From NCBI GenBank assembly GCA_021298235.1, contig JAJTDX010000017.1, positions 1 to 37,908 on the forward strand: a stretch of 37,908 bases of DNA, read 5' to 3'. This stretch comes from Cryomorphaceae bacterium (GTDB taxonomy: Bacteria > Bacteroidota > Bacteroidia > Flavobacteriales > Crocinitomicaceae). The notes beneath the pieces are model-generated. The model was given only the letters and a program-made list of their open reading frames with translations. It did not search any database and was not told where the DNA came from. The position numbers were made by a program, and so were the translations under genes. This document shows, piece by piece, positions 25,045 to 35,228 of the stretch. Position 1 is the stretch's first letter. The number at the start of each line of letters is the position of its first letter.

Positions 25045-26871
25045 ATGAAAAAGGTATACTTCAGTATTTTATTTTTCGGATGTTCTGTTGCCGCTTTCGC
25101 TCAATACGCTCCGAAAACAGCTAAAATGTCATCTATCATCAATGCACCTTCGAAGGACGTTGCAGGCGGTGAAAAAGCGCCAGGAACCGTAATTTGGTCA
25201 GATGATTTTTCAAATGCCGCAACATGGACGATTGACAACTCAACACAAACGGATGCCGCACAATGGGGTTGGGATATCGGAACCACTGAACAATCCTGGT
25301 ACTTTAATTCCGGTATTGCTTCAACCTCCGGTGGCGCATATGCAGAGTTAAAAAATGGAAATTACAACACGAGTACACAAGCCATAAATGTTACCTACAC
25401 TCTAACAACTGCTGCTCCTATCGATGTTCAAACCTTGGGTGGAACAGATCAGGTAACTCTGTCTTTTCAGCAGCGTGGTGCTATCTTCAATGATGATCAA
25501 CAAGTTCAGATCAGTACGGATGGCGTGACATTTACCACAGTATACACGAACAACGACCGCGAAATCTTCGTAGGAAATAACAATTCTGCCTTGTATGCTA
25601 ATCCGGAAAATGTAACTGTAAACCTTGCAACTTTCCTTGCTGGCAATGCTGGTTCGGTTTGGATTCGATTCACATGGACTTCACGTTTCCCGAGCAACAG
25701 CGATGTGATTGCATGGACAACATTTGGCTGGTTCATCGACGATGTAGCGATTACAACGAATCCTGATTTCGATGCTGATGTAACCAATACATACTGGGGT
25801 ACAAACGGTTTGACTTACTACAAAATTCCTTTGACTCAAGTAGCACCTATTGATTTTGGTGCAGATGTACTTAACAGTGGTACACAGACCTTAAATAACG
25901 TTACACTTAATGTGGATATCAATGGTACAATTGGTACAAGTGCCCCAGTGAGTATTCCTTCATTGGATACGTTGAGCTTGCTGATGACGGTTCCATTCAC
26001 ACCATCATCGGCAACACCTACCACATACACAGCCACTCAGACGATTACCTCAACAGAAACAGACGATGTGCCTGCAAACAACGCTATCGCCAATGTAAGC
26101 TTTAGCACCACGAGTTTTATTTATGCACGTGACAATGATGTTCCGACTGGGACAACCTATGCAAATGGTACTACTGGCTTTGAAACCGGCAATTTGTTCG
26201 AGATCTTTGCAGATCAAACTGTTACAGCTATTGACGTGCGTTTAACTGGTGGAAATGGTGGTACTCCGGTAGGAACAGAAGTTTATGCTCGTTTGTATGG
26301 CATTGACTCCAACGGTGACTTCGTGTATCTTTCCGAATCCAACCCACTCATCGTTGCTACAACTGATTTAAACACTAATGTTGTGATGGACCTTGTTCCG
26401 CCGGTAGACCTTATTACAGGAGACGCTGTGCTTGCAGTGATAGGATCGTATGACCCTGCTCTTGTTGTTACAAACGCAGGTGTTACTGAACCACAAACTT
26501 CTTTCTTCCTTGATGGAAACGACATGGTTGTAAATACACTTTACTATCAAACGAATGTTCCATGGGTTCGATTGAACTTCGACCCTTCTGTTGGTATGAA
26601 TGAAACTTCGAGCGAAATCTCGTTAGCTTCCGTTTATCCAAACCCGGCGAACAGTGTTTCAACTGTAAACTTTACCTTACCAGTTTCATCTAATGTGAAG
26701 GTAACAGTAACTGATGTTACAGGAAAAGTAATCGCTGTACTTATGGACGAATCAAATGTTTCCGGAGAACAAAAAATTACGTTTGATGCTTCTTCTTATG
26801 CAAACGGTGCATATCAAGTGACCATTGCGACTGATACTTCCAGTATCACGAGAAAATTCATGAAACGATAA
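25045..26871 (+). CDS. Secreted T9SS cargo protein with beta-sandwich domains
   Basis: A 608-residue protein with signal peptide (MKKVYFSILFFGCSVAAFAQ). It has an N-terminal beta-sandwich region (about 50-240; W-S-D-D-F-S-N-A-A-T-W, W-G-W-D-I-G, W-F-I-D-D-V-A-I), like the MAM/'choice-of-anchor' jelly rolls of Bacteroidota surface proteins. Ig-like segments rich in Thr/Asn/Asp follow, then a T9SS type A sorting domain (about 527-608, S-V-Y-P-N-P to G-A-Y-Q-V-T-I). No catalytic site is apparent, so a binding or structural role outside the cell is likely. The gene has its own promoter and a strong terminator and looks monocistronic; its codons and composition resemble its neighbours. Confidence 0.88.
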   Translation: MKKVYFSILFFGCSVAAFAQYAPKTAKMSSIINAPSKDVAGGEKAPGTVIWSDDFSNAATWTIDNSTQTDAAQWGWDIGTTEQSWYFNSGIASTSGGAYAELKNGNYNTSTQAINVTYTLTTAAPIDVQTLGGTDQVTLSFQQRGAIFNDDQQVQISTDGVTFTTVYTNNDREIFVGNNNSALYANPENVTVNLATFLAGNAGSVWIRFTWTSRFPSNSDVIAWTTFGWFIDDVAITTNPDFDADVTNTYWGTNGLTYYKIPLTQVAPIDFGADVLNSGTQTLNNVTLNVDINGTIGTSAPVSIPSLDTLSLLMTVPFTPSSATPTTYTATQTITSTETDDVPANNAIANVSFSTTSFIYARDNDVPTGTTYANGTTGFETGNLFEIFADQTVTAIDVRLTGGNGGTPVGTEVYARLYGIDSNGDFVYLSESNPLIVATTDLNTNVVMDLVPPVDLITGDAVLAVIGSYDPALVVTNAGVTEPQTSFFLDGNDMVVNTLYYQTNVPWVRLNFDPSVGMNETSSEISLASVYPNPANSVSTVNFTLPVSSNVKVTVTDVTGKVIAVLMDESNVSGEQKITFDASSYANGAYQVTIATDTSSITRKFMKR

Positions 26872-26889
26872 CCACAAATCGTACCTTTG

Positions 26890-26916
26890 AAGGCCTCCAA
26901 TCGGGGGCCTTTTTTT
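26890..26916 (+). terminator. Strong rho-independent terminator behind the T9SS gene
   Basis: AAGGCCTCC and GGGGGCCTT form a nine-pair stem (one G-U) around the loop AATC, and the T tract continues to 26916. The next gene's ATG is at 26917, directly after the last T. Confidence 0.9.
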
Positions 26917-27342
26917 ATGACTACATTTTTCGCCGAGTACAGTGCTTTATTTTTAGGGTCGTTTCTGGCTTCAACGCTTCTTCCTTTCAGCTCAGAGGCC
27001 ATGCTAGTTCTTGCTCTTACGCAGGGTGCCGACCCCTGGATGTGTCTTATTATTGCTACGGCAGGTAACACCTTGGGTGGTACTACAAACTATGGGATAG
27101 GATTACTTGGTAACCCGCTTTGGTTGAAAAGATTCAGAATTTCCGAGGACAAACTACAGCGCTTCGAAGAAAAGATAAAACATCATGGATTCTGGCTTGC
27201 ACTTTTAAGTTGGGTACCTTTTGTGGGCGATCCACTTACCGCAGCATTGGGATTTTTTCGCGTTCCTTTCATTCCGGTGCTTGGACTGATGACTCTGGGT
27301 AAATTTCTACGTTATCTCATTCTTATCCTGCCCTTTTTGTGA
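26917..27342 (+). CDS. YqaA/DedA-like small membrane protein
   Basis: A 141-residue polytopic membrane protein with three to four hydrophobic segments and the YqaA/SNARE-associated core ([33 protein letters not shown]). The family is related to DedA flippase-like proteins, and its exact role in bacteria is not settled. I chose ATG 26917 (M-T-T-F-F-A-E-Y); extension to 26887 would add residues encoded by the terminator stem and is unlikely. Since the T tract of the terminator ends exactly where the coding region begins, the gene depends on read-through, on a promoter inside the terminator or the upstream gene, or on a later start. Confidence 0.82.
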   Translation: MTTFFAEYSALFLGSFLASTLLPFSSEAMLVLALTQGADPWMCLIIATAGNTLGGTTNYGIGLLGNPLWLKRFRISEDKLQRFEEKIKHHGFWLALLSWVPFVGDPLTAALGFFRVPFIPVLGLMTLGKFLRYLILILPFL

Positions 27343-27388
27343 CTTCAAAAGAATAAGAATACCGATATTTGCCAAAAATTCACAGAAC

Positions 27389-28426
27389 ATGTCAAAGGTC
27401 ACTACGCTCAGCGAGTTTATAATGTCAAAACAGGCGGATTTCCCATTTGCCACCGGAGAATTAAGTCGCTTATTGAACGACATCGCTGTTGCTTCCAAAA
27501 TTGTAAGCCGTGATGTTAGAAAAGCCGGTTTGGTTGACTATATTCTAGGTGCCCAAGGAGATGTTAATGTGCAAGGGGAAGAGCAGCAAAAACTGGATGT
27601 GGTAGCTGATACTCAGTTTATCAAAGCTTTTGAATACGGAGGTGAAGTATGCGGTATTGCTTCAGAGGAAAATGATGATTTTGTGGCTTTTACATCAGAA
27701 GCTTCAAAAAAAGGGAAATATGTTGTTCTTTTCGATCCGCTTGACGGCTCATCGAATATCGACGTTAATGTTTCTATCGGCACAATCTTTTCCATTTACC
27801 GCCGAGTCTCTGAAACAGGAACAGAGGCAACCCTTCATGACATGCTCCAAAAAGGAGAACAACAAGTAGCAGCTGGCTATGTGCTCTACGGATCCTCAAC
27901 GATGCTGGTATATTCCACCGGAAGAGGTGTGAATGGTTTTACACTTGACCCGTCTATTGGAGAATTCTGTTTGTCGCACCCGAACATGAAAATGCCTGAA
28001 ACAGGACGTTTGTATGCAATGAATGAGGGGAACATCAACATTTGTGAAAAAGGAGTACAGGACTACATTGCGTACTGTCAGAGTTATGAGAACGACAAGG
28101 GCGCACCTTATTCCGGCCGGTATATAGGCTCATTAGTTGCAGATTTTCATAGAAATCTCATTAAAGGAGGAATCTATATTTATCCTGGAACCACTCCGGC
28201 ACCGGAAGGAAGATTGCGTTTGTTGTATGAATGCAATCCGCTGGCTTTCATAGCTGAACAGGCAGGAGGTTTGGCAACAACAGGGCGTGAGCGAATTCTG
28301 AACATTGAGCCTCATCGACTGCATCAACGGGTTCCGTTCTTTGTTGGTTCGAAGAAAATGGTAGAAAAAGTTTATGTGCTTCTGCTATGGCAGAGCAAGC
28401 ACCAGGTCACCAACTCTTCATTCTAA
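27389..28426 (+). CDS. fbp: Class 1 fructose-1,6-bisphosphatase with atypical C-terminus
   Basis: A 345-residue FBPase that hydrolyses fructose-1,6-bisphosphate to fructose-6-phosphate in gluconeogenesis. Metal-site residues are present: A-S-E-E-N-D (Glu93/94) and F-D-P-L-D-G-S-S-N (Asp116, Asp119). The substrate region [12 protein letters not shown] and [17 protein letters not shown] is intact. The domain is normal up to [13 protein letters not shown]. The last ~20 residues ([10 protein letters not shown] ...) do not look like the usual acidic end helix; they come from DNA that, in another frame, reads like the N-terminal part of Mfd. It overlaps mfd by 40 bases. The catalytic centre is complete, so activity is probably retained. 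Confidence 0.95.
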   Translation: MSKVTTLSEFIMSKQADFPFATGELSRLLNDIAVASKIVSRDVRKAGLVDYILGAQGDVNVQGEEQQKLDVVADTQFIKAFEYGGEVCGIASEENDDFVAFTSEASKKGKYVVLFDPLDGSSNIDVNVSIGTIFSIYRRVSETGTEATLHDMLQKGEQQVAAGYVLYGSSTMLVYSTGRGVNGFTLDPSIGEFCLSHPNMKMPETGRLYAMNEGNINICEKGVQDYIAYCQSYENDKGAPYSGRYIGSLVADFHRNLIKGGIYIYPGTTPAPEGRLRLLYECNPLAFIAEQAGGLATTGRERILNIEPHRLHQRVPFFVGSKKMVEKVYVLLLWQSKHQVTNSSF

Positions 28427-31400
28427 ATGACAAAGAGGAAGCGGCATATTTCCTTAATGATCTTGAAGGACTTTACCCCGAAGATAAGCGTATATTATTT
28501 TATCCAGCCTCGTACCGCGTACCCTACCAACTTGAAGAAACAGACAATGCTAATGTGGTTTCAAGAGCCGAAGTACTCGAAAAGATCAATAATGGCAACA
28601 ACGTATGGGTTGTGACCTATCCTCAGGCGCTCTTTGAAAAAGTTCCCACTCAGAAAAGACTTCAGGAACATACACTTAGAGTCGAAACCGGTAAATCGTA
28701 CTCCATAGATTTTATGAACGAGCTGCTTTTAGAATACCAGTTCGATCGTGTCGATTTTGTGTATGAACCCGGACAGTTTTCGATTCGAGGTGGTATTGTG
28801 GATGTATTTTCCTACAGCAATGATATGCCTTTTCGGATAGAATTCTTTGGAGATGAAGTAGAAAGCATCCGGACCTTTGATGCCTCGTCGCAATTGTCCG
28901 TTACCACTCATAAACACTTTAACATCATCCCAAATGTACAAGGTTCGTTAAGCATCGATTTTAATGGAAGCTTTTTTGACTTTGTTGGACGCAATACCAC
29001 TGTTTGGTTATCTTCTTACGATCAACTAAAAAGTGTCCTTCAAAAAGAGTATGACCGGGCTGTACAAATTCACTCGGAGCTTTCAGATACCATCCGTCGT
29101 ACGATTCCGGGAGACCTGTACCTTCATCCTGCTGAAATGGAGAATGTCCTGAGTGAGTCCCGAGTCATTGAGTGGGGACCTCAATACCATTTCAAGACGG
29201 ACGCTATTTTCCAGTTTGATTTTCTACCACAACCTAGCTTCAATAAAAATTTTGATTTACTGAGAGAGGATCTTATTCAGCATAAGGAAAAAGGTTCCAG
29301 AAATCTTATCTTCTCGAATCAACCGAGACAAATAGAACGCCTGTACCAAATCTTTGAAGATATTGGCGGCAATGTCGACTTTACGCCCATGCATCTGGCA
29401 CTTCATGAGGGATTTATTTCGCCGGAGCTTAAACTTACCTGTTACACTGACCACCAGCTTTTTGAACGCTACCATCGTTTTCGGCTGAAAGAAGGGTTCC
29501 GACAGGCCAAACAGGCACTTACCTTGAAAGAGATCTACAATCTTCAAAAAGGTGATTTTGTTACGCACATCGATCACGGCGTAGGGCAGTTTTCTGGACT
29601 AGAGACGATTGATGTAAATGGCAAGCCTCAAGAAGCGATCCGTCTCATTTACAAGGATGGGGATGTACTATACGTTGGTATACACTCTCTACATAGAATC
29701 TCGAAGTTTACAGGAAAAGAAGGAACTGCACCGAAGTTAAATAAATTGGGAACGCAGGCTTGGACGACATTAAAGAACAAGACCAAAAAGAAGATTAAAG
29801 AACTAGCCTTCGACCTGATACAGTTGTATGCCAAACGAAAGAGTGAACCGGGTTTTGCTTTTAACAAGGATACCTATTTGCAAAACGAGCTAGAAGCTTC
29901 CTTCATGTACGAAGATACTCCGGACCAATTTAAGGCAACCCAGGCGGTAAAAGAAGACATGGAATCTCCTACTCCGATGGATCGCTTGATTTGTGGCGAC
30001 GTTGGATTTGGCAAGACCGAGGTGGCAATTCGTGCCGCATTCAAGGCAGCCACAGATGGAAAACAAGTGGCAGTTTTGGTTCCAACGACGATTCTTTCCA
30101 TGCAGCATTACCGTACATTCAAAGAGCGTTTAAAAGATTTTCCGGTTACGGTAGATTACCTGAACCGTTTTAAATCAGCGAAAAAGGCCACTGAGACATT
30201 AAAAAACCTTGCGGACGGAAAGATCGATATTCTTATCGGAACACATGCCCTGGTGGCTTCTAAGGTTAAATTCAAGGACCTCGGATTGATGATCATTGAT
30301 GAAGAACAAAAATTCGGTGTTTCTGTAAAAGACAAACTTAAAACGCTTCGTGCTACAGTCGATACACTTACACTGACAGCTACTCCCATACCAAGAACGC
30401 TGCAATTCTCCCTAATGGGTGCGCGGGATCTAAGCATCATCAATACGCCACCACCAAACAGGCAACCTGTGTTAACTGAAGTTATTCACTTCAATGAAGA
30501 AGCAATCCGTGATGCCATTGCGTATGAAGTAAGTCGCGGAGGACAGGTGTTCTTTGTGCACAACCGCTTGGCCAATATCCGCGAAGTTTCAGGAATGATC
30601 TCCAGACTATGTCCGGGAGTTCGCATAGGCATCGGACATGGTCAGATGGACGGAGAGCAACTAGAAAAGATCATGATGGATTTCATAAATGGAGAGTACG
30701 ATGTTCTGCTTGCAACTACCATCATTGAATCCGGAATTGATATTTCGAATGCCAATACCATTATCATCAACGATGCTCACAATTTCGGATTGAGCGACCT
30801 ACACCAGTTACGCGGTAGAGTTGGGAGAAGCAACAAAAAAGGATTCTGTTACCTTATAGCACCACCTTTCAGCATCATGACCTCTGAATCCCGCAAACGG
30901 TTGGAGGCACTTGTACAATTCTCTGACTTAGGCGCCGGATTCAATATCGCCATGAAAGATCTCGACATTCGAGGTGCTGGCAATATGCTGGGCGGTGAGC
31001 AAAGTGGTTTTATTTCAGAAATCGGCTTTGAAATGTATCAAAAGATCCTGAATGAAGCCATCGAAGAATTGCGAGAAAACGAATTCAAAGAATTGTTCGA
31101 CGAGCGTACCACAGATCATCCGCTTCAATTTGTGAAGGACTGTATGTTGGAAACCGATCTGGAGGTCCGCATTCCGGATGATTATGTGAACAACGTTGCA
31201 GAACGCCTGAGTTTATATCAGGAGATGGATAACCTAAAGAGCGAGATTGAGCTGGATCAGTTCGCAGAACAATTGATCGATCGCTTTGGTCCACTGCCGC
31301 GTGAAGTAAAAGAACTCATCCTATCCTTCCGTCTAAGATGGCTGGCCGAAAAAATGGGGCTGGAACGACTGGTCATCAAATCAGGCAAAATGGTGGGGTA

Positions 31401-31590
31401 TTTCATTACCAATGCGCAATCGCCTTTTTACGAAACAGAAACCTTTACACAAGTTCTTCAGCACATTCAGAAAAATGGTTCGAACTGTACACTCAGTGAG
31501 AAAAACGATCGACTTCGAATTGTATTCAATCAGGTGAAACACGTAAAAGATGCTTTTGAACAGATCCAAGAGATACTTGGGACGTATTGA
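28387..31590 (+). CDS. mfd: Transcription-repair coupling factor Mfd, N-terminally short
   Basis: A 1,067-residue SF2 translocase that removes stalled RNA polymerase and recruits UvrA. Order seen: UvrB-like N-terminal region (about 1-200), CarD-like RNA-polymerase-interaction domain (about 385-460, [12 protein letters not shown]), helicase motor with Walker [10 protein letters not shown] (about 537-546), D-E-E-Q box (about 637-640), T-A-T-P-I-P-R-T-L (about 660), second RecA domain ending Q-L-R-G-R-V-G-R (about 806-813), and the C-terminal TRCF domain. The product begins at [15 protein letters not shown], which in relatives lies about 45 residues in. The codons just upstream, in frame, still read like Mfd (L-C-A-S-A), but no start codon precedes them. 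See the junction finding. Confidence 0.95.
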   Translation: MAEQAPGHQLFILNDKEEAAYFLNDLEGLYPEDKRILFYPASYRVPYQLEETDNANVVSRAEVLEKINNGNNVWVVTYPQALFEKVPTQKRLQEHTLRVETGKSYSIDFMNELLLEYQFDRVDFVYEPGQFSIRGGIVDVFSYSNDMPFRIEFFGDEVESIRTFDASSQLSVTTHKHFNIIPNVQGSLSIDFNGSFFDFVGRNTTVWLSSYDQLKSVLQKEYDRAVQIHSELSDTIRRTIPGDLYLHPAEMENVLSESRVIEWGPQYHFKTDAIFQFDFLPQPSFNKNFDLLREDLIQHKEKGSRNLIFSNQPRQIERLYQIFEDIGGNVDFTPMHLALHEGFISPELKLTCYTDHQLFERYHRFRLKEGFRQAKQALTLKEIYNLQKGDFVTHIDHGVGQFSGLETIDVNGKPQEAIRLIYKDGDVLYVGIHSLHRISKFTGKEGTAPKLNKLGTQAWTTLKNKTKKKIKELAFDLIQLYAKRKSEPGFAFNKDTYLQNELEASFMYEDTPDQFKATQAVKEDMESPTPMDRLICGDVGFGKTEVAIRAAFKAATDGKQVAVLVPTTILSMQHYRTFKERLKDFPVTVDYLNRFKSAKKATETLKNLADGKIDILIGTHALVASKVKFKDLGLMIIDEEQKFGVSVKDKLKTLRATVDTLTLTATPIPRTLQFSLMGARDLSIINTPPPNRQPVLTEVIHFNEEAIRDAIAYEVSRGGQVFFVHNRLANIREVSGMISRLCPGVRIGIGHGQMDGEQLEKIMMDFINGEYDVLLATTIIESGIDISNANTIIINDAHNFGLSDLHQLRGRVGRSNKKGFCYLIAPPFSIMTSESRKRLEALVQFSDLGAGFNIAMKDLDIRGAGNMLGGEQSGFISEIGFEMYQKILNEAIEELRENEFKELFDERTTDHPLQFVKDCMLETDLEVRIPDDYVNNVAERLSLYQEMDNLKSEIELDQFAEQLIDRFGPLPREVKELILSFRLRWLAEKMGLERLVIKSGKMVGYFITNAQSPFYETETFTQVLQHIQKNGSNCTLSEKNDRLRIVFNQVKHVKDAFEQIQEILGTY

Positions 31591-31596
31591 TTTTCC

Positions 31597-31604
31597 TACA
31601 TTTG
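31597..31604 (+). promoter_or_regulatory. Putative -7 promoter box (TACATTTG) of the glycosyltransferase gene
   Basis: TACATTTG fits TAnnTTTG. CTTG at 31576-31579 with 17-base spacing is a fair -33 element. The ATG of the next gene is only five bases downstream, so the transcript would start at or near the start codon (leaderless or nearly so). Confidence 0.4.
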
Positions 31605-31608
31605 AAAA

Positions 31609-32733
31609 ATGAAGAGGTCAAAAGTCATTGTTTCTGTCACCAATGATCTGTACACCGATAACCGTGTAAACAAGGTCTGTTTGTTTTTACAAAAACAGGG
31701 GTACGATGTTCTTTTGGTGGGTCGCCGAAAAAAGGACAGTAAAGATCTTGCGGTTCGGCCGTATGCGACTAAGCGCTTTCGATTGATCTTTGAGAAGGGA
31801 TTTCTTTTTTATGCCACCTATAATTTCAGACTATTCTGGTTTTTAGTTTTTAATCGCGCTGAACTGCTTTTAAGCAACGACTTAGATACACTTCCCGCGA
31901 ACTATCTTGCCAATAAATTCAAACGTTCCTGTCGTCTCGTATATGATACGCATGAATACTTTACCGAAGTTCCCGAGTTGCAAGGCCGACCTTTTGTAAA
32001 AGGTTTCTGGGAACGGATCGAGAATTGGATTTTTCCTAAACTGGAAACAGTATACACCGTAAATAACTCAATTGCGAACATCTATTCAGAGAAATACAAA
32101 AAGGATGTAAAAGTTGTTCGGAATGTATCTCCCAAATGGAATTCGGCAAGCAGAAAAACCCGACAAGAACTTGGACTTCCGGAAGATAAATTCATCATTC
32201 TATTGCAAGGGGCTGGCATCAATGTAGACCGTGGTGCGGAAGAAGCCGTGGAAGCAGTTCGGGGATTGCACAATGTATTATTGCTAATTCTTGGGGATGG
32301 AGATGCTGTCCCGCATCTGAAAACCCATGTGGCATCGAATTCGTTGTCAGATATTATTATGTTTTTGCCTAAAAAGCCCTATTTCGAGATGATGCAGTAT
32401 ACCGCTTGTGCAGATTTGGGCCTAACGCTGGACAAGCCTAGCAATCTTAACTATCGATTCTCCCTTCCCAACAAACTCTTTGATTACATCCATGCCGGCA
32501 TTCCTGTAATTTGTACCGATCTGCCCGAGGTAGCAGGCATTGTTCGTAAGCATGAGGTCGGTGTTGTATTGAACGACCTCACCGTCTCTGATCTGCGAAA
32601 TCAAATTTCTATTCTTCAAAATAATTCCGATAAAATGGTACGTTTAAAAGCAAATTGCGCTATCGCTGCCGAAAAAGAATGCTGGGAAAAAGAAACAGAA
32701 ACACTTCAATTGATCTATCCGAACGTTGACTGA
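31609..32733 (+). CDS. Glycosyltransferase family 4
   Basis: A 374-residue GT-B glycosyltransferase without a membrane helix. The acceptor half has S-V-T-N-D-L-Y-T-D-N-R-V-N-K-V and the conserved Y-D-T-H-E-Y-F-T-E-V-P-E (about 108-120), typical of the GT4 group found in Bacteroidota surface-glycan clusters. The donor half has L-L-Q-G-A-G-I-N-V-D-R-G and P-N-K-L-F-D-Y-I-H-A-G-I-P-V-I, where the nucleotide sugar binds. It follows mfd by 18 bases and overlaps the next gene by eight bases. Donor and acceptor are unknown. Confidence 0.9.
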   Translation: MKRSKVIVSVTNDLYTDNRVNKVCLFLQKQGYDVLLVGRRKKDSKDLAVRPYATKRFRLIFEKGFLFYATYNFRLFWFLVFNRAELLLSNDLDTLPANYLANKFKRSCRLVYDTHEYFTEVPELQGRPFVKGFWERIENWIFPKLETVYTVNNSIANIYSEKYKKDVKVVRNVSPKWNSASRKTRQELGLPEDKFIILLQGAGINVDRGAEEAVEAVRGLHNVLLLILGDGDAVPHLKTHVASNSLSDIIMFLPKKPYFEMMQYTACADLGLTLDKPSNLNYRFSLPNKLFDYIHAGIPVICTDLPEVAGIVRKHEVGVVLNDLTVSDLRNQISILQNNSDKMVRLKANCAIAAEKECWEKETETLQLIYPNVD

Positions 32734-33847
32734 AACGCAACTCCATATCGTCTGTCTGGATGTCCCTTTTCCCCCTGATTACGGAGGTGCGATCGACATG
32801 TATTACCGCATTCAGGCCTTGAAGAAGCTTGGGTTTAAACTTACCTTACATATCTTCGAGTATGGCCGGGGAAAACACAAAGAATTAGAAGCGCTCGGTG
32901 AGATGCATTACTATAAGCGTAGACGGTCCATCTGGCAAATGTTCTCACGTCGTCCTTTTATAGTTCAGTCGAGGAAAAACAAACAGCTACTCGATCGTCT
33001 GCTTCTGGATAATTCCCCCATTCTCTTTGAAGGAATTCATACCACGTGGTATCTTGAGCACCCGGAAATCAAGAAAAGAACTACGCTCGTGCGCATGCAC
33101 AATGTGGAACACGAATATTACAAAAGTCTTGGAAAACAGAGTTCATTTCTGAAAAGGATTTTCTATCAAGTAGAAGCTACCAAATTGAAGAACTATCAAT
33201 CCATTTTAGGCCATTGCAGTGCTGTTCTCGCAATCAAGGAGGAGGAATCCGATCGTTTACAAACTTTAAATCCGAAGGTACATGTGTTGCCTGCATCCTT
33301 TCCTGAGCTAGAAGGTAAATTTATTCCTACGAAACGGTATGCCTTGTTTCATGGTAACCTATCCATCCCGGAAAATATACACGCTGCAGTTCATCTTATT
33401 AAGACATTGTCCGGAGTGATCAATCCTGAATTCGGTCTAATCATTGCCGGAAAAAATCCATCCAAAAAGCTTGCAAAGCTTTGTAATTCGAACAATGTTT
33501 TACTCATTGCAAATCCTTCTGAGAAAAAGTTAGAGCAACTCATTCAGGAGGCACACATTCATGTGCTTCACACTGAAAACGCCAGCGGAATTAAATTGAA
33601 ACTACTTTCCTGCCTATACAGTAGCGGACATATCCTGGTGAATCCAAAAATGGTACAGGGTACTCCCCTCGCCGATTTTTGCGTTATATACGAGGATGCC
33701 AAAGACTTGAAAATAAACTTTTTAGGACTAAGGAATTCAAGCTTAAGTGAAGATGAATTTGAAAAACGAAAAGCGTACATTCAGACCTATTTCAACAATA
33801 CTCAGAATTGTTTGCTTATTAAACGGATCCTTTCCAATGAAATTTAA
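32726..33847 (+). CDS. Glycosyltransferase (GT-B, GT4-like)
   Basis: A 373-residue protein whose N-terminus (L-H-I-V-C-L-D-V-P-F-P-P-D-Y-G-G-A-I-D) is the classic glycine loop of GT-B enzymes. R-M-H-N-V-E-H-E-Y-Y follows in mid-protein, and the donor-domain segment A-S-G-I-K-L-K-L-L corresponds to the GT4 'x-K-L-x-E' region. The only fitting start is TTG 32726, inside the stop region of the preceding glycosyltransferase; the next ATG (M-Y-Y-R-I-Q) would delete the glycine loop. The overlap on both sides (also with the hydrolase at 33837) shows a tight operon. It is a less conserved family member, so the sugar is unknown. Confidence 0.85.
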   Translation: MTETQLHIVCLDVPFPPDYGGAIDMYYRIQALKKLGFKLTLHIFEYGRGKHKELEALGEMHYYKRRRSIWQMFSRRPFIVQSRKNKQLLDRLLLDNSPILFEGIHTTWYLEHPEIKKRTTLVRMHNVEHEYYKSLGKQSSFLKRIFYQVEATKLKNYQSILGHCSAVLAIKEEESDRLQTLNPKVHVLPASFPELEGKFIPTKRYALFHGNLSIPENIHAAVHLIKTLSGVINPEFGLIIAGKNPSKKLAKLCNSNNVLLIANPSEKKLEQLIQEAHIHVLHTENASGIKLKLLSCLYSSGHILVNPKMVQGTPLADFCVIYEDAKDLKINFLGLRNSSLSEDEFEKRKAYIQTYFNNTQNCLLIKRILSNEI

Positions 33848-35228
33848 TTTTCTCTTCCTATTCTTTCTTCCTCTTACGGTAATCAGTCAAATCGAAGGTA
33901 CATGGCATACCTCTTTTACGGTCATGGGAATGAGCAAACGGATGGATCTCAACATAGACATAAGTGCGAAAGACACAACCGGATCGATTAAAGATCCTGA
34001 TACCAGATCAAGCTCCAAAATTCCACTGAATATTATTCGAATCATCAACGACTCACTTCAATTTGAATGGACAGCAGGACGACTATCTTTCAAGGGTTTG
34101 TATTTTCACGGTGGGGACTCCTTGAATGGCGTTTTTCAGCAGGCAGGCCTGGAGTGGAATGCGCATTTTTCAAGAGAAGAACATGCATTGATTCAATTAA
34201 AACGACCCCAGGAACCCCACCCGCCTTTTCCATACAAAACTGAAGAGCTCGTGATAAAAAATGGGGATGTAGTGCTTGGTGCCACCCTCACTTTACCGCT
34301 AACTGGTGACCATTTCCCTATTGTAGTGCTCGCATCAGGTTCCGGTGCACAAGACCGCAATTGTGACATCATGGGACACAAACCCTTTTTGGTCATTGCT
34401 GACTATTTAGCAAGAAATGGCATTGGATGTCTTAGATTTGACGACCGTGGAACAGGCAAAAGTACAGGAGTATTCATGCAGTCTACATTGGAAGACTTTG
34501 CCTCCGATGTGAGAGCATGCGTACACCAACTTAAATCAGATCAACGATTTGCAACATCTTCCATTGGAATTGTGGGTCATTCAGAAGGTGGCATGCATGC
34601 CCTGATCGCCGCGAAGAAAAATAAGGAAGTGTCATTTATTGTTGAATTAGCGAGTGTGGGTACAAGCGGATTGGAGGTTTTTTTGACTCAACAATATGAA
34701 ATTCCTCTGAAGGAGAATGGGGATACTTCCATGGCTGTTTGGAACCGCGAATTATTCCGCGGGGCATGTAAGATCGTTAGGACAGAAAATAATGCCGAAA
34801 TCCGAACGAGAAAACTCAACGAATACCTAGATACGCAGTACCAAACCGCGCCGGAAGAAGTGCGTAAAACACAACCAATCATGTCGTTTAAAATGGCTGT
34901 TCAAATGCTCCTAAACTCAGAGTGGTTTCGTCAGTTTCAAGCATATAACGCTTCCGGATACCTGAAAAAACTTTCCATTCCAATCCTTGCCATCAATGGC
35001 GGTTCAGACGTGCAGGTGGAACCTGAAATGAATAATTTGGGATTTGCACAAGGCTTTTCAAAAAAATCGAGAGCGCATTCCGATGCTGTAATTGTTCCAA
35101 ACCTTAATCACCTTATGCAGCATTGCAACAAATGCAATGTTACCGAATATGGCGAATTGGAAGAAACCTTCGCCCCGGAGGTTCTGGAGCTAATGGTGAA
35201 ATGGCTGAGAAATTTACCTGAAAACTAA
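33837..35228 (+). CDS. Secreted alpha/beta hydrolase
   Basis: A 463-residue protein with a signal peptide (M-K-F-N-F-L-F-L-F-F-L-P-L-T-V-I-S-Q). A small beta domain (about 20-125) comes first, then an alpha/beta hydrolase with nucleophile Ser249 (G-H-S-E-G-G), likely acid Asp391 (N-G-G-S-D-V-Q-V) and His425 (P-N-L-N-H-L). The motif L-A-S-G-S-G-A-Q-D-R-N and R-F-D-D-R-G-T-G-K-S are typical of this esterase/peptidase-like family. It is periplasmic or exported; the substrate is unknown. I use ATG 33837, because the frame extends to 33747 but the signal peptide starts here. The gene overlaps the glycosyltransferase by 11 bases and abuts the stop of the convergent LETM1-like gene. Confidence 0.9.
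   Translation: MKFNFLFLFFLPLTVISQIEGTWHTSFTVMGMSKRMDLNIDISAKDTTGSIKDPDTRSSSKIPLNIIRIINDSLQFEWTAGRLSFKGLYFHGGDSLNGVFQQAGLEWNAHFSREEHALIQLKRPQEPHPPFPYKTEELVIKNGDVVLGATLTLPLTGDHFPIVVLASGSGAQDRNCDIMGHKPFLVIADYLARNGIGCLRFDDRGTGKSTGVFMQSTLEDFASDVRACVHQLKSDQRFATSSIGIVGHSEGGMHALIAAKKNKEVSFIVELASVGTSGLEVFLTQQYEIPLKENGDTSMAVWNRELFRGACKIVRTENNAEIRTRKLNEYLDTQYQTAPEEVRKTQPIMSFKMAVQMLLNSEWFRQFQAYNASGYLKKLSIPILAINGGSDVQVEPEMNNLGFAQGFSKKSRAHSDAVIVPNLNHLMQHCNKCNVTEYGELEETFAPEVLELMVKWLRNLPEN

Noticed and set aside
26887..26916. N-terminal extension of the YqaA-like protein
   Set aside because: It would be encoded by the terminator hairpin and T tract; the ATG at 26917 fits the family better.
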